A stretch of 64,000 nucleotides of DNA from Rhizodiscina lignyota (taxonomy: Eukaryota > Ascomycota > Dothideomycetes > Aulographales > Rhizodiscinaceae), in assembly GCA_010015805.1 (NCBI GenBank), contig ML978132.1:186001-250000 (forward strand). The letters run 5' to 3'. A program made the translations under genes and the position numbers. Below the pieces are notes generated by a model. The model did no database searches and was not told the origin of the DNA. It saw only the letters and a list, made by a program, of their open reading frames with translations. Shown in pieces: positions 8,718 through 18,685 of this stretch. Each line of letters opens with the position of its first letter. Within the stretch, counting starts at the first letter, position 1.

Positions 8718-10484
8718 ATGAGTGAAGGTTCGGCTTCCGATCCGTCTACCGACATCGACGACTCCTTTATGAGCAATAGTGCAGAGGCGCTCCACCGGAA
8801 AGCAATAGGAGCGCTTAACCTGGATTCCACGGTGGTGCACAGCGCGGATCTTGCAGCTACCATCACTGAGGGTTCGGAAACAACCTCGTCTCAGCAGGAG
8901 GACATAGAGATCGAAGACTGGCACATCATCGAGGCCGATAAAACCTCATCACAGCAGCAGAGCAAAGCGCAACAGTTTACAGACAGAAGTAACAGCAATG
9001 TGCCAGATGCAGATGCATCACTTGTCAGCCCCACAGTCGTCGACACAGTGAAAAAGGGTCTACCCACGGTTCCAGGCGATCCAGATATATCCAATCACAA
9101 GGAATGTGAGAGAGTGAGTCTCGTACGTTAGTGATAATGTAAGGACATAACTCACAATCAATAGGCCAAGAGAGTTGCTGAGGACGTGCTGACGTCCGAG
9201 CCGAAACGAGCCTGCACAGAGGATTCACCTCAATCAGAACTGAGGCCGTTTCGGTGTATCCCAATCTTCCCTGGTGCGCGTGTTGGCGATGTTGTGGTCA
9301 TACTTAGTAAAGAGCAACTGAAGCTTCAGTATCGAGTTGATAGGTCGAGGCTTGAAGCAATGTCTGTCGGCTTCATGAACCTCCTTACTGATGCGGGCAA
9401 GCAATACCCATCCTCGGACAAGGATGTGAAGTTCCTTCTCGAGCTCAGCGACCCAAAAAGTGCGGAATTCCCAGCTTTGGTCCCAAAGCAGGTCTCAGAG
9501 TATGAGCCCCCAACCAGAGACGAGGAAGCGGCAGAAGATGGCGCAGACTCGAACCCAAAGGCTCAGAAGATCAAGGTGGAGTCAGGAGTCTCGAACACTG
9601 CTACACGTCAGGAACAAGACAGGCAAGATCTTCGTTACGTTTACGCTGCGTACAACGTCCTGTTCTGCACTGCTCATCAGCAGAAACCGAAATTCGAGAA
9701 GTACGCGAAGCCAAGAGACTTTCTACAGCCCGCTGAGAAGATCATTGCCATTGCAATGATATACGACATGGAAAACTTCGTTCGACCGCATGTTGCTGCA
9801 ATTCTTCATACGTTCCATCAGGAACTCTATGTTGCTGTCAAAGACAACGCACCTCGTTGGCTCAACCTCGCAATCAGCCTGGAAGACTACTCGGTATTCA
9901 CGGAAGCCACGGTGCACCTGGTAGGTGCATACCCCAGATATGCACAATCATGGGAGCGTTGCGCACTTCCAGTTACAATCCAAGAGACGATAGCGAAGAA
10001 AGCAAAAGTCTTACAATACGAAATCCACATGGTCAACAGCGACCTCTTTTTGAACACGCTGACCACCGATAGTGGCTCGAACGCTCACTTTGTGACCGTT
10101 GGAGGGGATCATGAGGCTTGGATGGCTGTTGCAGTGTGGAATGACTGGTTCCGCGCAACCCTGCGCAAGATTTTACTTCCAATAAACAACGCGGGATACA
10201 ACAGAGATCGTGCAATCCGGTACGATCCACTCGAGGTTGGTAGAATATATCGTACTCTTCGTCGCGGCGGAGATGCGTACTTGCCTTCCAATCCAACGAT
10301 CCAGCAGTTAGCCTTCGACAGGACTTGGGACGAGTTTGACCGGGATCTCAAAATGTTGAAAGGATATGCCAGACGTGTAGCAGCCGACCTGGCAAAGAAC
10401 AGATTGATCATCGACCCTGGTAATCACGATCTGGGTTATCTGACTTGCGCGGAGATTAACCTGGATGATGCTCCATGGGAGTAA
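8718..10484 (+). CDS. BTB-like domain protein, function unknown (two exons)
   Basis: 571 residues from exons 8718-9113 and 9165-10484 (51-nt GT-AG intron; exon 1 is exactly 132 codons). Residues 1-130 are acidic and Ser/Gln-rich and look disordered. Exon 2 begins with a small basic patch, then RVGDVVVILSKEQLKLQYRVDRSRLEAMSVGFMNLL resembles the first strand-helix part of a fungal BTB/POZ fold at about residues 167-205. The rest is a helical region of unknown type, with WDEFDRDLKMLKGYARRVA near the end. BTB proteins dimerise and often act as Cullin-3 adaptors or transcription partners, but no partner domain is seen here. The ATG at 8718 follows a CT-rich leader. Confidence 0.75.
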
Positions 10485-10697
10485 TAAGGGAAAGGAGGCT
10501 GAAGAGGACAGCGAGAACAACAGAGTTGGATGGCCTCCATGACTGCATTTGAATTTGGCGTTTGGATCAAGGCTAGGCACCACTAGGGCGAATACCGACT
10601 TCAAAGGAGTTCATGGGAATTATTGGGATGGCAAAACTGCCCCGGTGGGCAACGGAAATTTTGGGATGTATATATATTTTTGATATACAGCGCCTCA
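10485..10697. other. Short convergent intergenic
   Basis: 213 bp between the 3' ends of the BTB-like gene and the SARAF gene; no structure noted. Confidence 0.5.
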
Positions 10698-11672
10698 TCA
10701 CCTTCTGGTGCTGGAACCAAACCCGGTGCTCGTATACCGAGACGATGATGGAGCGCTCGAGTTGGAATTTGAACTTGAACCTCTTGAACTGCCTTCACCT
10801 CTGTCCCACATTGATCCTCCTTGGCCTCCCCAGGAGGACGTGCCATTTGAGCGGTTACCACCCGCTCTTCCTGCAGCATATCCAGCGGCAGCACCTGCAC
10901 CAGCCCCACTCCAAAAACCAGGTCTCCATCCTTGTGAGCTCGATCGAGGATACGAGGGCTTGCCCCTAGGCGGCTGATAGTCGTACGGTGGAGGAGGGTC
11001 GTCATCTCCACCACCCCAGAATCCACCACCACCGCCGCCGCCTCCGCCTCTTGGAGGTCGTGGGTTTGCCCGCCCACGCCCGTTCCTGCCTTGCTGTACG
11101 CAGTATGAGTAGAGCATCCACGCCAGTACTCCAGCAAACAAGAGCCAAAAGACCGCTACTACGATCGTATCCATCATCGTCCCTCCACGTAGCTTATCTT
11201 TCAATTTCTCCCCACCACCACTACCACCACCAAACCACCCTTTGCCGTACTTTTCCTCTCCCTGGTCTGTCAATATCAACCGATACTCCACCCCGCAGCT
11301 TCCTTTCAGTACATATGGATCTTCGGGCCCGCTGTATCCCTCACAAATAACATCTGTGCTGCCTAACTTGAACTCGGGCGGTAGCGATGCAGTACACGAC
11401 CATTCTACGTTCGCATCGTCGTACGAGGACCCAGCATTCGTACAGCGCATGATGTCGACGTCGAATTTGCCGCGTCCATTGCCACCGACACACTTGAGCT
11501 GCGGGATTGCGGAGACGCGACGGTGTGTCGTCAATTTGTCTTTCCGAAGCGTGAGGGACTGGATATTGGAGAGGAGTACGGCTTTTGACGAGGGCGGTTT
11601 GGTGGCGTTCGTGGTCGCAGAGAAGGCGAGGAGCGCAAGAAGCGCGGCATAGATGGACGGAAGGGCCTTCAT
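10698..11672 (-). CDS. SARAF/TMEM66 homologue, store-operated calcium entry regulator
   Basis: 324 residues, single exon. An N-terminal signal peptide (MKALPSIYAALLALLAFSA) is followed by a luminal SARAF domain containing VLLSNIQSLTLRKDKLTTHRR, a CVGG and further cysteines (RCTNAG, WSCTAS, VICEGY, SCGVEY). One transmembrane helix lies at about residues 166-188. The cytosolic tail is very Gly/Ser/Pro-rich with DDDPPPPYDYQPP and GSGAG-type repeats, as in other SARAF proteins. In animals SARAF sits in the ER membrane and slowly inactivates store-operated calcium entry; fungi have the family but lack classical STIM/Orai, so the fungal role is unclear. It is divergent from PBN1 with a 303-bp shared upstream region. 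Confidence 0.88.
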   Translation of the reverse strand: MKALPSIYAALLALLAFSATTNATKPPSSKAVLLSNIQSLTLRKDKLTTHRRVSAIPQLKCVGGNGRGKFDVDIMRCTNAGSSYDDANVEWSCTASLPPEFKLGSTDVICEGYSGPEDPYVLKGSCGVEYRLILTDQGEEKYGKGWFGGGSGGGEKLKDKLRGGTMMDTIVVAVFWLLFAGVLAWMLYSYCVQQGRNGRGRANPRPPRGGGGGGGGGFWGGGDDDPPPPYDYQPPRGKPSYPRSSSQGWRPGFWSGAGAGAAAGYAAGRAGGNRSNGTSSWGGQGGSMWDRGEGSSRGSSSNSNSSAPSSSRYTSTGFGSSTRR

Positions 11673-11975
11673 TTTGGATTCTGTACGTTGTTATGGAGGA
11701 GTCTTACGTTCGAGACATTGGGGACAGAAATACTAAGACTAGTTGTCTTAGCAGAGTTTGAGGACAGCTGTCCTTCACACGTGTGCCTTTGTGCATATGG
11801 TAAATGCTCAGGCAGAAATTCGTGTCGCGCAATAAGATACGATACGTCATTGGCTCGTGCTCGAGCTCCGTATTGGATGTTATTTATACTCGTTTTGGCC
11901 AAGTGCACTTTGCCAGCTACCATTAGGAGAGCATCCGCACAACAACATAATCATCGCCAACATTCGCAAGTAAAA
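11673..11975. promoter_or_regulatory. Divergent promoter, SARAF and PBN1
   Basis: 303 bp between two start codons facing away from each other, so both promoters must lie here. A TATTTATA-like segment near 11880 is the only promoter-like motif noticed. Confidence 0.5.
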
Positions 11976-13599
11976 ATGAAGCAACGGTTAACATACATCC
12001 TGAAAGATGCTTCAACATTTGACCCTTCACAATTGAAGGTCACCAAAGATTCTATTGAGGTAACAGGGCTTGACGCCGCGAAGGAACAGCATTTGACATT
12101 TGGCTTCGACGAATTACCACCGAAGGTAAAGGCTTCCAGCCTGAATCTTGGAGCATGTATGCTGATATTGCTTTTAGATATGGAGGGTTCTGAAGCAGTG
12201 CCATGAGCTACATATTCGATGGGCTGCACCAGTACCGTACAACGCAATCTCACCTTTCCTGTCACGCGTATCGTCTGGCTTACACGTGTTCTTCACTCCA
12301 CGTCGAGAAACTCCTGCAAACCTCCTATGCCCGATGCTTAGGAACTTCGACGAGACCCTAAAATGTGAATCGCCCGAGAAGACTTTTGTTCCGCAGCGTG
12401 TCTTATCTGAGCGCTTTTCCACATCATCGTCCTTTTCGTATTATACGCCAACCAAATCACTGGACTCGCTTGAATCGTACATCTTTGTTCAATTTTGTGA
12501 CATCTTGGATCTGCACTGTCAAGAAGATGTATACCAGCTTGGGAGCGCGAGATACGTGGACATTGACTTCGATGTCATCTCTAACACGCTGATTATACGA
12601 GCCTATTGGGAGCCCTCTCACAAGCCAGGTGGCTGGACAGAGATTACGAGGCTTCAGAAAGGCTCTACTCTGGAGGTTGGCGTGCTAAATAATGAGAAGC
12701 CCGACGAGCCGGAGGAATTGAAATTGGGGGGATTCCTGACAGTTGTCGGCTCTGATAGCAAACCAAGTGAGTTTCCTTGCGCTGCTGCAATTTATCATCT
12801 AACAATTTACATAGAAGCCACGCTCTTCTCCTTCCCAGCGCGTTATCATCCATTGCCAAATGTTTCGAGTACCAGGGAGATTGAGTATAAAGTGGCTTTT
12901 CGGCAACCCACTGGCATGCACCCCATCATGGAGATCAATCTCGAACCGAAATCGCTTCTGGCACCGTCCGAAAGCTGCGCACTTCATACTTACCTGACTC
13001 TTCCTTCGTACATCTTCATCGACAAATATCAATTCAACGATGACCTCTTCCTCGCCTCCCAGAATCTCCGCCGCTTGCATAGTATCAATGGCGAGACAGA
13101 TCTCGAGGCTCCAGACTGGGTAATTGATAAATGGGGCTCCAATGCCCTTTTCGAACTCGCTCTTCCAAGTACTCCGGCAGAGTTGTCCGCGCGGTGGACG
13201 GTAACTATCCCGCTTCATCTGCGCTATCTAAAACCAGCGCATAACTCCTCGGGCATCGATGCCGTGCGCGTGCCTTGGCCAGCGGTATTCTGGGCTTGCG
13301 AGGCAGAAGAAGGGTTGAAGATGTCAACCAGTCCGTTTGACAGGGTCAATTTGGGTTATGACAGTTTGTTCGGACCGAAGACGATGTTCTACCCGATCCC
13401 ACCTGGTACGGCTGGTTGGTGGAACCCGTTGGTGGAAACGCTGTCTGTGCCTGTTTTGGATCTGGATAGGTCCTCATGGGTAGAGTTTGGGACAATAGCG
13501 GCGATATCATTGGGCACTCTCTGGATATGTTGGAAGTTGTTCGCTGCAGTTATGGGAGGCGACAAAGGCAAGGCGTCACGCGGGAAGAAGAGGCAATGA
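11976..13599 (+). CDS. PBN1: PBN1/PIG-X, GPI mannosyltransferase I accessory subunit
   Basis: 507 residues from exons 11976-12125, 12178-12766 and 12815-13599 (introns 52 and 48 nt). The second intron is a multiple of three with no stop, so unspliced sequence would still read through, but splicing restores the conserved KATLFSFPARYHPLP block. Exon 2 begins IWRVLKQCHELHIRWAAPVP. The protein is mostly luminal beta-rich sequence with a PIG-X domain in the C-terminal half (HTYLTLPSYIFIDKYQ, VPWPAVFWACEAEEG) and one C-terminal transmembrane helix (about residues 470-492) followed by a basic tail. In yeast Pbn1 stabilises Gpi14, which adds the first mannose to GPI in the ER. Confidence 0.88.
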
Positions 13600-14040
13600 G
13601 GCCCACATACATCATTTCTTATAGAAAACACGTGTGAGGGTTTTCTCTGGGAGAGTCGGTGAATTGTAAAAATATTCAGCGAGATCAATGACTAGCGCGC
13701 TAGCTTGATTCATCATAGTAGTGCCAATGCGCGCCTGCGCTATACCTATTACAGGGTATGACTGCGATCTCCGACTTCATGGGCCCGATACTTTCTCCCT
13801 TTCCGACGCATCTCGTTGTAAATGTAGTGGTCTCCGCTGCGTTAAAATGAAAATGTTATCGATCGAATGACTGCAGGCTGCTGATGAAGAGAGTTCCGAC
13901 GGTCTCGGCCTGTAAAGAAAGATGAGAAGTGCAATGTTCTGTTCCTCCCTGCCTGCTTATTCAACAAATCCACACAAAGACCGGACACCTTGAGCGATTC
14001 ACAGAAGATCCGCCATTGTAATCAAAGTGCTACCTTCAGC
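13600..14040. other. Intergenic upstream of the Zn2Cys6 gene
   Basis: No gene seen. Contains the 3' region of PBN1 and the presumed promoter of the regulator. A gcgcgctagc-type palindrome lies near 13696. Confidence 0.5.
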
Positions 14041-15706
14041 ATGGTTTATTACGGTGTCATGAGCAAAGGCTGCCATCGCTGTCGCCAGCGCAAGGTCAAG
14101 GCATGCTCTATTCCTTGTCTAATATGCGTTCTGAAGGAATGAGAAGCTAACTGAGGCCATCAGTGTGACCAGCGAAAGCCTGGATGCTTAAGATGCGAGA
14201 AGGCGAAGACGAAATGTCCTGGTTTCCGGAATTTGACGGACGTCATGTTCCGTGATGAATCTGAGCGAATCATTCGGAAGGCTCGAAAGCTCGAAGGGGA
14301 TAACCAGATCGAGCAGCCAAGGCCACCGATAATGCAAGAATCCCTCCTCGAGTTTGCCGCCTCTCTGGTCTCTGCTTGTGCATACCGCGTTCTTTCTCAG
14401 CCTGTTAACGAAATTGGGGTGCAGTTCTTCTTCTCCAATTATAGCTGCTATGAGCCGCCCCTCTCAGAAGCTTACCACGTCTGGCTCACCAATGCGTACC
14501 GTGAAGCTCCTGCCAATCACGCCCTACGTGCAGCGATTGAAGCTGCGGGTATGGCTGGCATCTCTAACACATTTTACGCACCGGAAGTTGCATCTAGATC
14601 CAAAGAAAAGTACGGGCAAGCATTGGCAGCCACGAAGCAGGCGTTGTGTGACCCAGCCGAAGCAGTTGCCGATACGACATTGATTACAGTCATCTTGCTA
14701 GGACTCTTCGAGGTATCCACAAACAATTTTGGCTTCATATCAACAGAACTTGGCTCACTTACGTACAGTTCATCACTTTGGAAAACTGGGATCATTACGA
14801 CTCCTGGGCTGCTCATATGGAAGGCGCTATTACCCTGTTACAGCTCCGAGGCCAGGGACAATTCAACTACGAACGTGGCGGTCAACTTTTTATGCAGATT
14901 CGCTCTCAAATAGTGAGTATATCAGCCCTTTTTTCGTTCACTGAGATTTGAAGGGCTAACCGTGTGGTAGTTATACGCTTGCATGCAGCGGGATACCGCT
15001 GCTCCTCAGGCCTTCCACCAAATATGTTACGATTTCAAGACCAGTGCCATGGGCGAACGCCGTAAGACGATTGCACCTGTACCCTTAGGCGACACATGTT
15101 TCCGGCTGCTCGAGTTGCGTGGGGCGATCAAAAGGGGTGATATCACAGATCCAGAGACTATCCGTGATGCCGCCATTGCAATTAACCGTGATCTGGAAAC
15201 TTGGAGGGCAACTGTTCCATCAAGTTGGAGATATACTGTAATCGATGTCGGCGACGCTCCCACTTGCACGTATTTCGAAGGGAAGAGTCATGTGTACAGT
15301 AACCCTTGGACTGCACAGGTCTGGAACAACTGGCGCACTCTGCGAATACTGGTCAACCAAATCATCCTTGAGAATTGCAATGTGCTTGATAGCGCTGATG
15401 GATCTTCTGCTCTTTCTCTTATCCGCCGACTTTCCACCGAAATATGTATTTCTGCTCCCAATTTCATGGAAGCCCCGCGTAAGAACGTCGTCCCGATTGA
15501 TGTCAATCCGTCACTCATATCATTTCGTAGGTTCCTCTGGACTCATGTGGCCGCTATTTGTCGTGGCACAGGAGCGATTAAACCTTTACAGTGAGCGATC
15601 CTGGGCGGTCGAACACTTGCGCCGCATTGGATTGTCTGTAGGAATTCGACAGGCGAGCTTATTGGCCGACACCCTCTCGGAAACGCTCAAGGGGATTAAA
15701 CTCTAG
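14041..15706 (+). CDS. Zn2Cys6 transcription factor (five exons)
   Basis: 478 residues from exons 14041-14100, 14164-14712, 14769-14912, 14971-15478 and 15531-15706. The zinc cluster GCHRCRQRKVKC...GCLRCEKAKTKC (residues 10-37) has C-x2-C-x6-C-x6-C-x2-C-x6-C spacing and is split by intron 1. To keep the near-invariant RKVKCD, intron 1 must begin with GC rather than GT (AAG|GCATGC ... CAG). Introns 2-4 are GT-AG. The rest is a fungal-specific regulator domain: ITVILLGLFE, NWDHYDSWAAHMEGA, LLQLRGQGQF, and the terminal SSGLMWPLFVVAQERL and IRQASLLADTL. It probably binds DNA as a pathway or stress regulator; the targets cannot be read from sequence. It precedes a phosphatase and a permease on the same strand. 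Confidence 0.85.
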
Positions 15707-16217
15707 TTGCATCATTCTCTGCAGTTGGTAGATGCCGACCCCGGATTTGAGCGTATGTCTCGGAAGCCGTACTACCAGATGAACGATCTTACGCTGATGG
15801 CCGGTTCAAAAGGGCATTGATGGGCCCAAGGATGATACATCGTTCCTCCCGAGGCGCGTTGCAAAGGTTCACGAAACCACAGTCTTTGACTTCGAGATAC
15901 TCCAAGTGAGAAGATTGCTGAAGGTTACATGTACTCGTCTTTATCAGGTACTGATCAAGACAGCATAGCTTCGATGTTCATAGTTTGCACTGACTGAAGA
16001 GGAGGTTCCCTTTAGGTTGAGGAGGCCTCCTGGCCTCGACTCACGTTGTCGAGCGCGAGAGGGCCTTAGGGCTTGTTAGGCATTCAACCGAAGTTAAACC
16101 GGGCCAGGATACGGCGCTAGCCGAACGGGGAAATCTGAGGAGGCCCCAAGGCCCGCCGGATTGAAACCTTCAACACTCTGCACACCAAAGTTGGACAACG
16201 CTTTATGGCGCGCAAAG
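15707..16217. other. Intergenic with small palindromes
   Basis: No gene. Around 16015-16035 lies a perfect 12-bp palindrome aggaggcctcct, and the 16100-16160 stretch is GC-rich. The presumed promoter of the PP2C gene is here, without a clear TATA box. Confidence 0.5.
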
Positions 16218-17831
16218 ATGTTCAGGTCGAAGTTTGTGCATCCACTGCGCATCCAAGCGCGTCGCGCAATATGCTTTTCGAAGCAGTACAACAGACATAC
16301 TTCACAACCATATCCGACGTACTTTCAGCCACCGCCCCCTCCGCCTCGCCCACGAAGAAGAATCCTCCGAACAGCACTGCTTGCAACGGCGTTTTTCGGG
16401 CTTGGAGTCCTCGGCGCCCCTTTCATCGGCTCTATGTTATCTGAATCACCAGAGCTGCTCCAGTCTCTACGCACGAATTCTTACTCCTTAGCAAATCAAG
16501 TGATGGATCTCGCTGCTGCCCGCTCCACCAGGATGAATCCAAAATTGGCACAAGAACTGTTGCGCAGCAAATCGGGATACAGTATCAGTGAAAACTCGAT
16601 CAGCCACACTTGCCAACTTGCCTGTAACTTGCCTTGCGAGGACACATTTTTCACTAGTCAACTTCCTGTGCTCCAGGACAAGTCCAAAGACTGGTGCCTG
16701 TGGGCCGTTTTCGATGGCCATGCTGGGCCACGTACGGCTCAGTTTCTCGCCGAATTCATGCCTTTCTTATTGGTTGCAACCCTCCTGCAGACCAATTGCA
16801 TAGAACGGCCGTATCAGCCAAATGATTTTTACGTTGCCCAGGTGATCAAACGAGCTTTCGGAAAGGCGGACGAAGCTATTTTCTCGGCCGCAATGGAAGA
16901 ATTACAATATCACAGTGGCGACCTCCCACAGAGCATCAACAAAATGTCACCTGCGATATCTGGATCTTGCGCGCTGGTGTCTCTCTTCGATCCGGCAAGA
17001 TCGATCCTGAGGGTTGCGAACACTGGTGACTCGCGGGCTGTGCTTGGGAGATGGGACAAGCAAAGTGGCCGATATGTTGCTAAACCGATGTCAGTAGACC
17101 AGACTGGGTTCAATCAAGACGAAGTTGAACGACTGAAGCGCGAGCATCGCGATGAAGAGCCTGTGGATCCGAAGACGGGCCGAGTGCACGGTATAGCTGT
17201 TACACGTACATTCGGAGACTCGAGGTGGAAATGGCCACAGGAGCTGTCACAGAAGGTCCACGACAAGTTCTGGGGTCCCACACCTCGGCCGGACGGCATG
17301 ATCCTGACTCCTCCATATCTAACTGCGGAGCCCGAAATCATGGAAACTGAGATCCAGACCGGAGAAAAGCCCGACTTCCTGATCATGGCTTCCGATGGCC
17401 TATGGGACAACATGTCTTCAGAAGATGCTGTTACGTGTGTTCAGCAGTGGCTAGACAAGTACTCTCCAGCTGAGGTTGTAGAAGCTCACTCCATCTCAAA
17501 GCGTCTGCGCAAAAAGTTCCGTCTGTGGCGAGACCCTGAGCCAGAAACACCCTTACAGACCGGTGAATACGATGTCAACGAAGATCACGATACGTACTTC
17601 GACCCGGAGGAGAAGTGCCTAAAGTGGCGTGTGAGTCCCAAGCATTTCATCGTTGAGGACGATCACTGTGGTATGCATCTTATCAAGAATGCCCTTGGCG
17701 GGAAACGAAGGAACCTGTTCTGCGGCATCCTGAGTGTTCCCCCACCACTCGCCAGAAATGTCCGGGATGATGTTACTGTTCATGTTATTTTCTTTGGCGT
17801 TGATTTCAAGGCCCCGAAGAAGTCTGGTTGA
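16218..17831 (+). CDS. PP2C-family protein phosphatase, membrane-anchored, likely mitochondrial
   Basis: 537 residues, single exon. The N-terminus MFRSKFVHPLRIQARRAICF is basic and amphipathic like a mitochondrial presequence. It is followed by a Pro-rich stretch and one transmembrane helix (about residues 52-74). The PP2C catalytic domain carries the metal-binding motifs WAVFDGHAG (about 158), VANTGDSRAVLG, GIAVTRTFGD, MASDGLWDNM and the terminal RDDVTVHVIFF, so it should be an active Mg/Mn-dependent Ser/Thr phosphatase. The layout matches fungal relatives of pyruvate dehydrogenase phosphatase (Ptc5/Ptc6-like); the substrate is inferred. The ATG at 16218 was chosen because the upstream extension starts at TTG. 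Confidence 0.88.
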   Translation: MFRSKFVHPLRIQARRAICFSKQYNRHTSQPYPTYFQPPPPPPRPRRRILRTALLATAFFGLGVLGAPFIGSMLSESPELLQSLRTNSYSLANQVMDLAAARSTRMNPKLAQELLRSKSGYSISENSISHTCQLACNLPCEDTFFTSQLPVLQDKSKDWCLWAVFDGHAGPRTAQFLAEFMPFLLVATLLQTNCIERPYQPNDFYVAQVIKRAFGKADEAIFSAAMEELQYHSGDLPQSINKMSPAISGSCALVSLFDPARSILRVANTGDSRAVLGRWDKQSGRYVAKPMSVDQTGFNQDEVERLKREHRDEEPVDPKTGRVHGIAVTRTFGDSRWKWPQELSQKVHDKFWGPTPRPDGMILTPPYLTAEPEIMETEIQTGEKPDFLIMASDGLWDNMSSEDAVTCVQQWLDKYSPAEVVEAHSISKRLRKKFRLWRDPEPETPLQTGEYDVNEDHDTYFDPEEKCLKWRVSPKHFIVEDDHCGMHLIKNALGGKRRNLFCGILSVPPPLARNVRDDVTVHVIFFGVDFKAPKKSG

Positions 17832-18126
17832 TTTCCTCGGGGTACTCGTGATGCTCTTGGAAACGAGCCAAACCATACTCAGGCTTTGACAAGGGAGAGT
17901 TGCTAAGCATAGCGTGGCGTATTTTGGTATGGGGTCTTTCGGGCTTTGGCGGCATTTTCGAACCACCGGTTTGGAAACTTTTGTGCCTTCGGTATGTGTC
18001 TCTCGTAAGTGGCTTTAGCTGCCACGTTTGACTGGTCAGATATGATTCAGGCCGTGGGGATGGATTGGATACAAGGAATTTTTCTGGAACCGAGGCGACC
18101 TTCACCTGCAGGTACCTCGACCTCAT
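17806..18126 (-). CDS. Possible small protein of 106 residues, unknown
   Basis: An ATG-initiated frame convergent with the PP2C gene, overlapping its last 26 bp. Almost all of it lies outside the PP2C gene, so it is not a shadow. Third positions are C/G-rich in the way of the real genes here and the composition is protein-like (RYLQVKVASVPEKFLVSNP, SKPEYGLARFQEHHEYPEEI). I recognise no family. Basic N-terminal half, acidic His/Glu-rich tail, no signal peptide or membrane segment. Could be a real small gene, a final exon, or chance. Confidence 0.35.
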   Translation of the reverse strand: MRSRYLQVKVASVPEKFLVSNPSPRPESYLTSQTWQLKPLTRDTYRRHKSFQTGGSKMPPKPERPHTKIRHAMLSNSPLSKPEYGLARFQEHHEYPEEINQTSSGP

Positions 18127-18685
18127 TCGCGGGTCAGTTTCACCTGTTACGGTAATACGCTAGCCATTTTCGGTATTCAAACTGAAGCTTCCTGAGCTTA
18201 ATCTTAGATCTCCAGGGCTTCAAGACTGCCGTCCTCTTATCTTCAACTACTAGTTGATCCATTTCCATCGCTATCGATAATTAGGCGGGACGTTAATTCC
18301 CATTGTATGATCAAAACAACAGGATCGACCTTATCATGGGTGCTTATCATTCCAGGATTGCTAGCGCTCCTTATCAGCATGGAGGTGCGCGTGGAGGTGC
18401 GCATGGTTACTCCCGCGACTTTGGCTAAGACTCCAAAGATCCGTTCGCGGGGAAATGCTCTTCGTTTTGGGAAATGGTCCAGAACCCACGGCCTATCTCT
18501 ACGCGCTTGTACAGGAGGGGGGGATCTCCACGAGTCGAGCGTTCCACCACTAGATTTCGTATCTATGTATTCGCTTAAAACCCATGTCCGACCCTCGTCT
18601 GGGCTAATTTCCTGCTATTTCCTCTTCTCTTCCAACGTTGTCTTTTCTACCTCACCTTTGGAACAGACATTGTGTTGTTGCCAAG
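18127..18685. other. Intergenic upstream of the permease
   Basis: Contains the tandem motif gtggaggtgcgc twice near 18390 and a CT-rich leader at 18590-18680. A 134-codon plus-strand frame starting at 18307 is not convincing. Confidence 0.5.
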
